Positions 53,876 to 64,000 of a stretch of DNA of 64,000 nt are shown here, piece by piece. The notes beneath the pieces are model-generated. The model was not told the origin of the DNA. It made no database searches and worked only from the letters and a program-made list of their open reading frames with translations. Where the stretch lies: contig NC_083506.1 of assembly GCF_032362555.1 (NCBI RefSeq), positions 5,379,501-5,443,500 on the forward strand, given 5' to 3'. This stretch comes from Amyelois transitella. Taxonomy: Eukaryota > Arthropoda > Insecta > Lepidoptera > Pyralidae. The translations under genes were made by a program, and so were the position numbers. Numbering within the stretch: the first letter of the stretch is position 1; the number at the start of each line of letters is the position of its first letter.

Positions 53876-53958
53876 CATGATATAAGTTGGTTTTAGTTTT
53901 GGTAGATTTGATTGAAATCAGGAAATGATACAAACAAAAACGAAATATTAATTTATTT

Positions 53959-56900
53959 TCACAATTTTCTTTTCTGGGGTTTAAATCCTCTCTTCACTTT
54001 GATAGATTTTTGAACTTTACTATACTTTTCTTCATTTATTTGATTTTTTGTTTGGGTTATAGCTTGTTGATATGTTTCGGACATGTTTTTGATAGTTTCT
54101 GTTGGGATTTCTATTTGCGACACATTCTCTTTTCCGCCACATTTCATGAGTTCCTGAAAAATTCATGTAGCTTGCAGAATGAATGAGATTAAAAAGAATA
54201 AACTTATGGGATTTAAAAGCTGTGTGTGTGAATTAGCTGTGAAAAGTTTTTATCTTGATCCATTCGCAATAATGACGATTCTGTTTATAGTTGGACTGAT
54301 TAGGAGATCATCATCATAGAAAGAGGCCACTGAAGATTCTGAAGCAATGTTTTAACAGCAGGACGAGCACGCGACCTGTTCGTCCTGTTACTTATGTTTC
54401 TCACTATGACTGTGCATTGTGACTGCTCCATTCACTAGCTATACATAACTATATTGTATTTAGTAACACCTTATCCATGCCAACTTATAAATGCTTAAGT
54501 ATATTTGATTCACATATTTCACAGTAAAACCACTAAACTGATTTTGATGAATCTTGTTACCAAAAATTTTAACCCTGGTAGAAGTACGAAGGCACATTTT
54601 TTGTAATTTTCTTGGGGATGGAAATATTGCTAAGCTAGTAAAAATATAAATAATACCGTAAAAGAGGCCATTTGGTTTTGAAGCAAAATAGTAACAGCAT
54701 TTCCGAGCCGGCCTGCGCGCCCTGTACGACCCACTCTATGTATGTATGTCTTAATGTTTCTTGGAGGGTCATATGAAATAACATAATTACAATCTGGTAT
54801 ATCAATTCCTCTTGCTAAAGCATCGGTACCTATAAGTCTGAAATATATAAAATAATATTATAAATGCAATTCAGTGCCTAAAATAAACATTTAAACAAAT
54901 TGAAAACTTACACATTAATATCAGACTGAGTAAATTTTTTCAACACAGTTTCTCTTGTCGATCGATCTAATGAAGCAGAAAGTTCTGCTACTTTCAGCTG
55001 ACTATTTCCCCATATATTAAGAAGAACTGCGAGTCTGTGAGCAGTTTGAGATGAATTTGTGAAGCATAGTACTCTGTCCCATTTCTGCTCAATAAGAAAA
55101 TAACTAAGTACAATAGGTTTATCTTCAGAATTACATAGAACATACTGTTCAGTTAATTCTTCTGGAGTGGTATACTTTCTGATAGTGTCCTCATTTTCAA
55201 TATCATTAACAGCTACAGCAGAAAACAATTTAGGTTGGAAAAGACCCCATTGTTCTAATTTTTCTGGATCCTGAGATAATGTGGCTGAAAAGAGTAACTT
55301 GTGTGGTGGTGCCTTTTGTTCATTAAGATTATGGCAACTCAGTATTGGCATTTTACCAGTCATTAATTCATTTTCTAACTTGATGTGTCGGTCCATGTGA
55401 TACAGCCAGTCATTCTGAATATGATCCATGATTCTGTCGGCTTCATCAATAACAAGGAATTTTAGATGTTTCAATGAGAACCCATCTGTGTTTTGAATAT
55501 GTTCAACTAATCTCCCAGCAGTACATACAACTATATCTACTTCACTCATCCAGCCTAAAGATTCAGCTGAAACAATGTAAATTATTTGATCAAATAGATT
55601 TGCATCAGTTTCCGAGTAAAACAAATTGTGGCTCACTACAAAACTCCTCCAGTTAGTAATTAATTATTTTGTTTTACCAACTAAGATATTACTAAGGGGA
55701 AATTATACAAGACTGTCATCAGACATGCCACTCTGTATGGCAGAGTGTTGGGCAACAAAAGCAACGGATGAAAGGAAACCGCATGCAAGTGACAAAAATG
55801 GATAACATAGGTATATGAGAATACCTAAAAGGAATAGTATGAAAGTACCAATGCCAATGGAAAGCTGAATAGTAATAAGCTAGGTTGGTATGAGCACATC
55901 ATGAGAAGAGAGGAAGGTCATGTTACTATAATGGCCTTAAATATGGAAGTGAAAGGGGAATTAGAAATAGGGGAAGACAAAAAGAGATGGATGGACAGCA
56001 TAAAGGAAAATATGAGTAGAAAAGGAGTGACTAGTGCGATGGCATGATTTGCTGTTAAGGAGCAGTGTTGTTTCACTTCCACTTACAGTGTCGAACTATT
56101 TGTTGTTGTTCTTGATAGAGTGGAGCCGATCCACTGAGCAATGCAACTTTTAGTTTAGTCCTCATGGTGTATTTTTTGAAAACTTTTGCTACTTGTATTG
56201 CCAACTCTTGTACTGGTAAAACTACCAAGGCTTTTATATGATGACCAATATCATTCATTAAAATCTGCAAAGAATTTGAATGTTTCATTAATTACCTGCT
56301 ACAAAAAAGAAGTTACTCCTTGAGGTTTTGTTTGTCCCTGTACCTTATATCTGTACAGAGATAGATAAATTAAGTGATTGTGTCAGTGGCAGATTAAAAC
56401 ATATACCGCCAGTAGGCTGTTTAAATTCGAATGCTGCCGATTGCCGCCACACATCTTTACGTTCGGCCGAGCGAATGCCCGCGCCCTGTGCTCGTGCGCC
56501 CGCGACGTTATTTCGGCCAGAAACTCAGCAAATGGTCATGGCATTCGTTACCGCACCGCAAATACGTAATAAAAATAGTATAGATTGACAAACGTCCGCT
56601 TTGACAAATTTAGCAGTGAAACTTAATAACATTTAGGTATTTTATTATATACTAGAGGCCGCCCGCGACTTCGTCCGCATGGAAACCCTATCAATCCCGC
56701 GGGAACTCTGGGATAAAAAGTAGCCTATGTGTTATTCTGGGTCTTCAGCTACCTACATACCAAATTTCATGGTAATCGGTTCAGTAGTTTTTGCGTGAAA
56801 GAGTAACAAACATCCATACAAACTTTCGCCTTTATAATAGTAGTAGGATGTAAGACAAAAAATTTTTGGGGCTGAATTTGCCAACCCCTCAAATTCGCCC

Positions 56901-58719
56901 TAGGCTTCAGCCTAACCAGCCTACTGATAAAGCCGCCACTGGATTGTGTTTATATGTTCTGAATTGAAAAAATATTACAAAATTACAAATTTTTCCTTTT
57001 TATAAAGTGGATATGGATATTTTATTATACAAACAATACATATAATTATATTTAACTGTGTATAATTTTTTTCTTTCAATGGAAGTTGGTAGGTACCTGA
57101 TCAACTACTGTCACTGTTGTCAACTAGAAAGTGCCCATGAAAGTAGGTCATTAACCACTGACCCGTGAATTAACATACTTTAGGAATGAATAATTACCTG
57201 TATTATAGGCAATACAAATGCCAATGTCTTTCCACTGCCTGTGGGGGCGGAAACACAAATATCATGTGGCCAAAATGGATTCCTTGATGTGTGCTGTTGC
57301 AGTATGAAAGGTATAACTTTCTCTTGTACAGGAAACAGATGAGTGATTCCTTCACCCAAGAGCGCAGATTTTATATTGGATTCTAACCAAGTTTGATCTT
57401 CTACAGTGCTAGACAACTTTTGTAAGTTTGTAGAGATGCTATAAGGATGAGATAACCAATAGGGAAGAATTCTGTGCACCTGAAAAGAAAAATCATTTCT
57501 AATGACTTTTTTATTAACATATTGTAAATTCATTGTATTTATAAATGTTTTGATCAATTAGTTGAGTAATTAAAGATTGAACCATAGGCTCTTAACTACA
57601 AGTAAAACTGTAAGCAAATGATAAAGCAAGTTCCTAACATCAGGAGTATGAATGAAGGCTATTTATAATTAGAGGCTCTACCTGCCACTGGGAAACAAAA
57701 AAAAAACAAAATATTAATTACATAAAACCTACCTTAGATTTTTTCTCAAAATCATTACCACCAAGGACTTTAAACTCAGGTTTTTCTGTTTTCTGTCTTT
57801 TTGGAGATACATTTAAATCTGTGGGGAGTATTGTCTCTTTTAGATTTTTGTCTTCATCCTTGATTACTGGACTCCTTAATAAAAGTTCATTATCAACTGC
57901 TTCAATAAATCTGTCCTGCTGGGGAGAGTTTATTTTTTTTATCTGAGAATTCAATTTCTTTCGTTCCTCTATAGCTTTCTTGAGTTTTTCTAAATTTCTA
58001 GTTTCTTGCTCTTCTACATTTGTTTTATCATCAGAATCTTGGTATCTGTAATTAAGAGAAAGGATATGTGTTAAATTAGAGGCATTTTTAATACCTTCCT
58101 CATGCAGTCATAATAATAGGAGTATTAAGGCAAAGGGCAATTAGACTGGGAAGTGTGACTGTTATTCCAATGAAAACTCTCTTTAAGATACTGAGGAGTA
58201 GAAAAAAGTATGAGATTGTGATAGTTGCGATGAAGCATAAGGCTTTATGGCAACTATCAACCACTGGAAGCCACTTGTTTTGTGTATTCTGTTTTTTCCT
58301 AAGTTGTTATATAGTGGGGTTGCTGTACACTAGGTATTCATTTTCTTATTACACAACTTCTATTATAGATTTAAGCCTTCCTCAGAAAAATCTCTTTTAA
58401 CATTTTAAAGAGGATTAAAACCACCGCCCACAACTTTCCAAAATTAGAGCATACAGACAGAGAAAATAGGGAGACTTTACTTTGTGCAGTAATAATGCCA
58501 GAATAAAATAGTTTAAAGTAGTAAAACGATTACAAACTGCTAGGTTGCCATCCAAAAATTAAAAAAGAACCAATATTAGAAACACAACAGTGATGTTTAA
58601 ATTTATGTGCCACATTAGTTTGACTATTGGCAAAGCGTCGGTTAAAGAGTAATATAGAAGATAATATTTGTAACTATTTGATGACTTAGTACTTACCTGT
58701 TAATGACAAATAAATCCAT
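53959..58719 (-). CDS. DDX51: DEAD-box RNA helicase, DDX51/Dbp73D-like
   Basis: Seven coding exons, all in phase: 58697-58719, 57733-58045, 57198-57479, 56087-56264, 54912-55566, 54657-54837, 53959-54153; 608 aa (human DDX51 is about 666). The tiny first exon encodes MDLFVINR, like the conserved DDX51 start. Residues 10-112 are charged and low complexity. Helicase core: Q-like motif FPVQEKVIP (161-169), motif I APTGSGKT (190-197), LPVQELA, motif Ib TAGRL (281-285; usually TPGRL), motif II DEAD (306-309), motif III SAT in LLFSATLSQ, then [11 protein letters not shown] and motif [15 protein letters not shown]51 and its fly and yeast relatives act in the nucleolus in 60S ribosome assembly, including 3'-end processing of 28S rRNA. 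Divergent from CAND1 with 1.5 kb between start codons. AATAAA lies 2 nt past the stop. Confidence 0.93.
55720..56046 (+). pseudogene. RTE-type LINE C-terminal fragment in DDX51 intron 4
   Basis: The plus frame reads [15 protein letters not shown] start, ... [20 protein letters not shown] and [19 protein letters not shown], resembling the C-terminal WYGHVxRR...KKRWxDxIKEDM segment of another RTE subfamily. It is interrupted by stops and lies antisense to DDX51. Confidence 0.6.
56654..56852 (-). repeat. Helitron-like repeat, second subfamily
   Basis: CTAG followed by AGGCCGCCCGCGACTTCGTC at 56655 onward, then GGGATAAAAAGTAGCCTATG, TAATCGGTTCAGTAGTTTTT and CTTTATAATAGTAGTAGGAT at the right end. 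Read on the minus strand it has the same end logic as the other CTAG elements, but a different body. In DDX51 intron 3. Confidence 0.6.
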
Positions 58720-60193
58720 GTTTTCTATTACTTTTTTTTCTTCAATATAAAATTGGTTTTGTAACAACAAAACTAACAATTCTTCGCTTTCTTCCCTCAG
58801 TAAACACCATATAATTTTACTGATTTCTATGTTTTTACTTTTTAGTAGAACTGCAAAATTTAGATAGTGATAGCGATTTTGTAGTATTTACCTTAACTTA
58901 AATGTAAGGTTATATGAACAGAAATACAAACTTGGACATTTCTTGGTTTAACATTTTAATATAGTTTAAACCTAATTATAAAGAAATTTAGAACGCTTAT
59001 TATTGATATGGACCTGTCTTTGTTCTCCCATTCGAAAACCTCCCTCAGAGTGCTACGAAAATCAGAACAGTTTTGGGACAAGTGAGCAGAAGTTTTGAGG
59101 TTATTCCACTCTATACCTACAATGTTAGTTAATCTGACATTGACAAAATTCGAAGCTAACAAGTTGGCAAGTAAGGTGCAGATCTTTCAGATCGTTTAAC
59201 CGTCCATCGACCAATTTCCTAACTTCGTGTCTCTTCAAACAATTGGTAGAATCATCGAAAGTTCGGTGGAAGCCATAATGAAATGAAGCAAAGAGGGTGC
59301 AGTCATGTGAATTCGATAAACTAGTGTTAATTAATTTGATAACCCTCGATCATAGACCTTTTTTACTTTTATAACTAGATCATTGACATCAATGAAATAG
59401 AACGGAGAGAGTATATTTTCTTCATTTAACTGGATAAGTCAGATGGTCTCCATCAAATAGCGTTAATAACAACTTTTAGCGGGTGCAGTTTTTTGTGCTC
59501 AAAGAAAATAGGTATCTTCCGATTAGTATTCTACCGATGTTAAATCGGAGGTTGTACTCTTGCATTCTACGCTATTATTTTCTAATGGCGAGGGATGTCT
59601 TGTGTGCATTATGCCATCAAATAATTGCTGAATATCAAAGCGGGACGTTACTGAATAACAAATAAATAACATCTTGTAAATGTGACAAAAGTTTGAAAAA
59701 AGTGCATTCCGAAGTTAAGATACGATAGAACATAATATTTATATTGCAAAGAAGTTATGTTTCAATCTATTTATTTAAATTTTAAATTACAAATACATCC
59801 ACAGTTAAGACTTTTAAGTCTTAACTTTTGCACGTCAGACACTCACTTTAACAATTTTTTTAGAGTTCTAGTCTAAGGACTAAATACTATTAACCTAACC
59901 GAATCGACTTTTGTTTGTTATTTGTTGATTGATAATTGGTATGTAGGGATTGATTAATGTATTAAAAATACACGTTTTGTTTATGGTTTCTATGTGCTGT
60001 CATGGTTGTCACTTTGCAAAAGGAAAACGAGGAAGATTTTTGGTCGTCGGTCCTCTCTGCATTGGAGGTTTTTATTTGGAATATCTTTTCAGATGTTCCT
60101 TCGCGGATTGTTGTTCCCATAAATTGATTAGTTTTTAATTGGCTACTACATTTAGTTTTTTTTTTAAAGTTTTGAAGATTTAAAATTTCAAAA
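58720..60193. promoter_or_regulatory. Divergent interval between DDX51 and CAND1
   Basis: Should contain both promoters. CAND1 5' UTR lies left of 60194; no clear TATA or initiator could be fixed. A minus-strand frame (58956-59162) with IEWNNLKTSAHLSQ and DFRSTLREVF faintly resembles retrotransposon C-termini. Near 59805-59826 a short inverted repeat (AAGACTTTTAAGTCTTAA) occurs. Nothing else was recognised. Confidence 0.45.
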
Positions 60194-61587
60194 ATGGCTA
60201 GTGTTTCGTATCAAATTGCAAATCTTCTTGAGAAGGTATGTATGCCGGCGATATTGCAATGGATCAAGAAAAATATACGTTATTTGGAGTTATTCATTAT
60301 TATAACAATACTTCTAATTTATTTCAGATGACTTCGAACGATAAAGATTTTCGCTTCATGGCAACTAATGATTTGATGACTGAATTGCAAAAAGATAGTA
60401 TAAAGCTTGATGATGATTCTGAAAGAAAGGTCGTGAAAATGCTTCTTCGTTTACTGGAAGACAAGAATGGAGAAGTACAAAATTTGGCAGTTAAATGGTA
60501 ATGTTTGTGTAATTTCAAAAAGTGTCTGTGTTCTTTGTTGCAAAGTATTAGAAGAGATTGCTACATAGATATCCTGTCTTAGATATTTAAAATAAAAAAT
60601 AAATAAATAATGTTAATCAATATAACACTGATTCACTCTACTTTTATTAACATACAAACTATTTATTCCTGTCTTTATCTCTTGGGGGTAGACAGAGCTT
60701 ACAATCTGGCAAAGACTAAATGGCCTCATTTAGCTGTAATTATATATATTTGATTATTATATTTTTTGTATTTGATACTGTTAGCTCTTTCTACCCCACA
60801 AGGGATATAGACATGATTATATGTGTGTATGCATTTGTTTACTATAGTATTTTAGTGAATGTATATTAAAACACTCAGGAATTTCTTTATAGCACAAATC
60901 AATAAAATTATTTGTTTTGCATATTTTAGAAATTAGTCTGTTCTTTTTGTTCTAGTCTTGGACCTTTAGTAAATAAAGTAAAAGAATTTCAAGTGGAAAG
61001 TATTGTGGATACACTTTGTGCGAACATGCTTTCTGATACGGAACAGCTGAGGGATATCAGCAGCATTGGCCTCAAGACTGTTATCTCAGAATTACCACTA
61101 GGCTCCAATACTCTGGCTGCAAATGTGTGCAAAAAGATCACTGGAAGATTGAGTAGTGCTATAGAAAAGGTAAAATTATATTCCATTCTGTAATCTATAT
61201 AATCTATTCCTTAATGTTTATCCATACCAATATTTTAAGCAAAATAATATTTTTGTTGTATTATGCAAATCCTTTATGATTTTAATAATATTGGGCACAT
61301 AGACAAATAAAACCTTCAATAGTAACATAGGTTTCTTTTTCACTGGAAATATAGACAGGAGCATAGCCCCTACAAAAGCTATTCAATCTCTGTGCCATCT
61401 ATTTATTATAAAATATTTGATCTAGTGTAAAATCTAGTGCATTGCATTTCAGCAAGAAGATGTGTCAGTACAACTGGAGGCTTTAGATATCCTAGCTGAT
61501 CTCCTTAGCAGATTTGGTGGTCTCTTGATATCTTTCCACACCATGCTTTTGAATTCCCTTCTTCCCCAGCTAGCCTCTCCACGCCAG
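60194..61587 (+). CDS. CAND1: CAND1, cullin exchange factor (5' part; continues off window)
   Basis: Four coding exons, 60194-60235, 60328-60497, 60956-61169 and 61453-61587 (187 codons), all GT-AG and in phase. Translation starts [20 protein letters not shown] and continues through [20 protein letters not shown] and [18 protein letters not shown] to [18 protein letters not shown], nearly identical to human CAND1. These are the first HEAT repeats of a protein that is about 1230 aa in human, so roughly 85% lies beyond 64000. CAND1 wraps around un-neddylated cullin-Rbx1 and exchanges F-box and other substrate receptors of SCF-type ubiquitin ligases. Intron 4, after codon 187, is invaded by an antisense RTE LINE that reaches the window edge. 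Confidence 0.96.
60664..60832. repeat. Two opposed family-A repeat tails in CAND1 intron 2
   Basis: Minus-strand tail at 60664-60735 (GGGGGTAGACAGAGCTTACA) and plus-strand tail at 60775-60832 (TACTGTTAGCTCTTTCTACC, then ATATAGACATGATTATATG). Confidence 0.6.
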
Positions 61588-61708
61588 GTAAATACAAAAG
61601 AAAATGTTATACACATCAAATTTAAGTAGGTTTAGAACCCCAGAAAAAATATTACTTTAAGATGTGTTAAGTTGATAGATTTAGTAAGTTTTTTGTATGC
61701 TTTATGAT

Positions 61709-64000
61709 ACATACATACATACATACATAAAATCACGCCTCTTTCCCGGAGGGGTAGGCAGAGACTACCTCTTTCCACTTGCCACGATCTCTGCATACTT
61801 CTTTTGCTTCGTCCACATTCATAACTCTCTTCATACAAGCTCGGCGGTTTCGGGTACTTTTGACCTGACCCTTTACCAGGACGTCCTTAATTTGATCAAG
61901 ATACGTTCGTCTAGGTCTTCCCACTCCGACCTTTCCCTCCACACTCTCCTTGTATATCTGCTTAGTCAACCTGCTTTCATTCATCCTCTCCACATGACCG
62001 AACCATCTTAACATACCCTTTTCTATTCCTGTAACTACATCTTCTTTCACATCACAACATTCCCTTATCACGCTGTTCCTTATCCTGTCACTCAATTTCA
62101 CACCCATCATACTCCTTAACGCTCTCATTTCCACTGCATTTATTCTGCTTTCATGCTTCTTTTGCCATACCCAACTTTCACTCCCATACATTAATGTCGG
62201 GACCAACACGCCCCTGTGCACAGCCAGTCGAGCCTTTTTGGATAGTTTCTGACTGCTCATAAAGGCATGCAAAGCTCCATTCACCATGTTCCCCGCGTTC
62301 ACTCTCCTTTCAATATCACTATCATACTTGCCATCTGATGTAAACTTTGATCCTAGATATACAAACTCTTTCACTTGCTCCACTTTTTCTCCTCCAATCA
62401 AAATATTACATGCTGTCATTTCTTTCTCCATTTCAAAAACCAGTGTTTTAGTTTTACTTACGTTCACTTTCATTCCTTTCTCTTTTAAAGCTTCATGCAT
62501 ACAGTTTACCATCTCCTGTAACTCCTCCGCTGATGACGCCAGTATAACCTGATCGTCGGCATAGAGCAGACATTTGACGAGTAACTCATTCATCCTTAAT
62601 CCACTTTTAGACTCTTTCAAATCTGTCAAACAGCTATCCATAAATAGGTTGAACAGCCACGGTGACGCAACACATCCTTGCCTAACGCCTTTCTCAATCT
62701 TAAACCACTCAGTGTGCGCTCCGTTTATCCTGACACAAGCACTCGAATCCTCATATAAGGATTTCAGTGCTCGTATTAAGAGACTGCTCACCCCATGCAT
62801 AGAAAGTGCTGACCACAATTCATTCCTCTCAACTCTGTCATAGGCCTTTTCCAGATCTACGAATGTGCTATAGACTTTTTGACTCTTGGCCAAAAACTTT
62901 TCGGCTATGCACCGCAAGGAAAAGACCTGATCAGTACATCCCATTCCCTTTCGAAATCCCGCTTGAGCATCCCATATTTTGTCATCAGTTTCATTCCTGA
63001 CTCTATTAATCAATACCTTAGCATACAATTTGCCGACGACGCTAAGCAGGCTTATACCACGATAATTTTTGCAGTCCAGCTGTGACCCTTTTCCTTTGTA
63101 AAGTGGCACGATAACAGCCTTACACCAATCTTTTGGTACTCGGCCGCTTCTCCAACACAAATTGAAAAGGCAGTACAACTGACTAGCTACTACGCCTTTT
63201 CCTGCTTTAAGCATCTCGACCGACACTCTATCACACCCAGCAGCCTTTCCCGCTTTCATACTCTTAAGTGCTTCCACAATTTCGAACATTTCAATTTCGC
63301 CTTCCATCTCATTCTCTTTTTCTTCGCTATAGCAGAAATCTTTCTTATTTCCTTCCTTTTTTTCTAATAAACTTTCAAAATAGTCCTTCCATATCTTTAG
63401 TACACATTCTTCTCCTTTCACAACGCTACCATCCTGGCATCTGATCCTAGTCAGCTCTCTGGTTATAGTATTTCCTCGGGCTGACCTTACGGATTTCCAG
63501 AATACTTTCAGATTTGACTGAAAGTCTTCTGATAGCCTTTTATCAAAATCCTCTTTATACTCTTCTTTCTTTCTAATCACAGCTTTCTTAACCAAATCTT
63601 TCATTTTCTTATATTCCTTACGTGCTTCATTCACATCTTCATCTATAACCTCTTGCATTCTTAAGTTAGCTTTTGCTGCTAACAAATCCAGCCATGCTTT
63701 CTTCTTTAATCGCACAAGTTCTTGCACATCTTTACTCATCCACGCATTTTTGTGATTTTTTCCTTTCCTTCTTCTACTTACACCACACACTTCAACAGCT
63801 ACTTTCACAATTCTTTCTTTAAGTTCCTTCCATCCATCTTCAATATCGCTCATTTCATCTAAATCTTCAAATTCATCCTTCAGTCTATTAATATACTTCT
63901 TACCTACATCCATATCTTGCAAATTTTCCACTTTTACTCTTTCCAAAGCGCTGGTTTGCTCCCTTACCCTGTGCCGCCAGCGATTGAAGATACCCCTTAT
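61709..64000 (-). mobile_element. RTE-clade LINE, apparently intact at its 3' part
   Basis: Minus strand, inserted in CAND1 intron 4. The 3' end is GGCGTGATTTTATG plus a TATG microsatellite (61709-61728). The reading frame is open from the window edge to the stop at 61733; the 5' part, including the endonuclease domain, lies outside. Because it is nearly identical to the truncated copy at 17443-18720 and has no disabling change in 2.26 kb, it is a young and possibly active source element. Confidence 0.92.
61733..64000 (-). CDS. RTE endonuclease-reverse transcriptase (partial, N-terminus outside window)
   Basis: Open frame of at least 755 codons entering from the right edge; no start is assigned because it continues beyond 64000. 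The first ~230 visible residues are a Lys/Glu-rich linker. Then come reverse transcriptase fingers and palm: VPLYKGKGS, CKNYRGISLLSVVGKLYAKV, QAGFRKGMGCTDQ, FVDLEKAYDRV, KGVRQGCVASPWLFN and the catalytic LLYADDQVILAS. After the thumb the C-terminal region has TLMYGSESWVW, LRWFGHVERMN and GRPRRTYLDQI, ending SAYPSGKEA. The motifs identify a non-LTR reverse transcriptase of RTE type. RTE proteins nick target DNA with an N-terminal APE-type endonuclease and reverse-transcribe from the 3' end. No stop or frameshift was seen. Confidence 0.92.
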   Translation of the reverse strand: MRGIFNRWRHRVREQTSALERVKVENLQDMDVGKKYINRLKDEFEDLDEMSDIEDGWKELKERIVKVAVEVCGVSRRRKGKNHKNAWMSKDVQELVRLKKKAWLDLLAAKANLRMQEVIDEDVNEARKEYKKMKDLVKKAVIRKKEEYKEDFDKRLSEDFQSNLKVFWKSVRSARGNTITRELTRIRCQDGSVVKGEECVLKIWKDYFESLLEKKEGNKKDFCYSEEKENEMEGEIEMFEIVEALKSMKAGKAAGCDRVSVEMLKAGKGVVASQLYCLFNLCWRSGRVPKDWCKAVIVPLYKGKGSQLDCKNYRGISLLSVVGKLYAKVLINRVRNETDDKIWDAQAGFRKGMGCTDQVFSLRCIAEKFLAKSQKVYSTFVDLEKAYDRVERNELWSALSMHGVSSLLIRALKSLYEDSSACVRINGAHTEWFKIEKGVRQGCVASPWLFNLFMDSCLTDLKESKSGLRMNELLVKCLLYADDQVILASSAEELQEMVNCMHEALKEKGMKVNVSKTKTLVFEMEKEMTACNILIGGEKVEQVKEFVYLGSKFTSDGKYDSDIERRVNAGNMVNGALHAFMSSQKLSKKARLAVHRGVLVPTLMYGSESWVWQKKHESRINAVEMRALRSMMGVKLSDRIRNSVIRECCDVKEDVVTGIEKGMLRWFGHVERMNESRLTKQIYKESVEGKVGVGRPRRTYLDQIKDVLVKGQVKSTRNRRACMKRVMNVDEAKEVCRDRGKWKEVVSAYPSGKEA

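Larger units (their letters stand above)
52107..53958. other. Interval between ANKRD49 start and DDX51 end
   Basis: Holds a family-A repeat (52160-52435), a short CGAGT-type repeat start at 53111-53170, a reverse family-A head fragment (53286-53320, GTGCCGGGAACCATATGGCA) and a Helitron-like element (53591-53875). The ANKRD49 promoter should lie right of 52106, with the repeat within about 55 bp of the start codon. DDX51 poly(A) signal AATAAA is at 53952-53957 on the minus strand, only a few bases past its stop. No gene was recognised. Confidence 0.6.

Noticed and set aside
58956..59162. 68-codon minus-strand frame upstream of DDX51
   Set aside because: Only a vague likeness to retrotransposon C-termini and no continuation; not strong enough to call a gene.

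Overview
The window looks like nuclear DNA of a moth or butterfly (Lepidoptera). The evidence is spliced animal genes with GT-AG introns, an AT-rich background with GC-rich exon islands, and a dense load of repeats of lepidopteran type: RTE-clade LINEs with TATG tails, a SINE with a tRNA-like head, mariner remains and Helitron-like elements ending in CTAG. No prokaryotic features, rRNA genes or CRISPR arrays were seen. Identifications rest on reading the translated exons against remembered family members; no database search was run.

Six host genes could be rebuilt. From left to right: a PLEKHJ1-like PH-domain gene (minus, 4028-6471, 4 exons, 335 aa); a complete DOT1L/grappa histone H3K79 methyltransferase gene (minus, 13427-41298, 16 coding exons, 1206 aa), which fills almost half the window; KNTC1/Rod, a kinetochore RZZ subunit (plus, 43357-50131, 2 exons, about 1832 aa); an ANKRD49-like gene (minus, 51048-52106, 3 exons, 238 aa); a DDX51/Dbp73D-like DEAD-box helicase (minus, 53959-58719, 7 exons, 608 aa); and the first four exons of CAND1 (plus, 60194-61587, continuing beyond the window). 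In every gene the exon phases add up to one open frame, which is the main support for the models. DOT1L/KNTC1 and DDX51/CAND1 are head-to-head pairs; KNTC1/ANKRD49 are tail-to-tail. The genes are housekeeping and unrelated in function (chromatin, checkpoint, ribosome biogenesis, cullin control), so this is ordinary synteny and not a functional cluster.

The rest is introns and intergenic DNA full of mobile elements. The most notable is an RTE-clade LINE whose open frame runs from 61733 past the right edge inside CAND1 intron 4. A nearly identical 5'-truncated copy sits in DOT1L intron 9 with an 11-bp target-site duplication. A non-autonomous repeat family present in at least a dozen copies ends in almost the same 3' sequence as this LINE, suggesting a SINE-LINE partnership. 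Several perfect or near-perfect inverted repeats stand out: 182-bp arms at 36662-37338, a 72-bp stem with a 6-nt loop at 27665-27814, and smaller hairpins that also have 6-nt loops. I found no convincing undescribed multi-gene system; the best leads are the shared LINE/SINE tail, the hairpin class and lineage-specific features of the host proteins.
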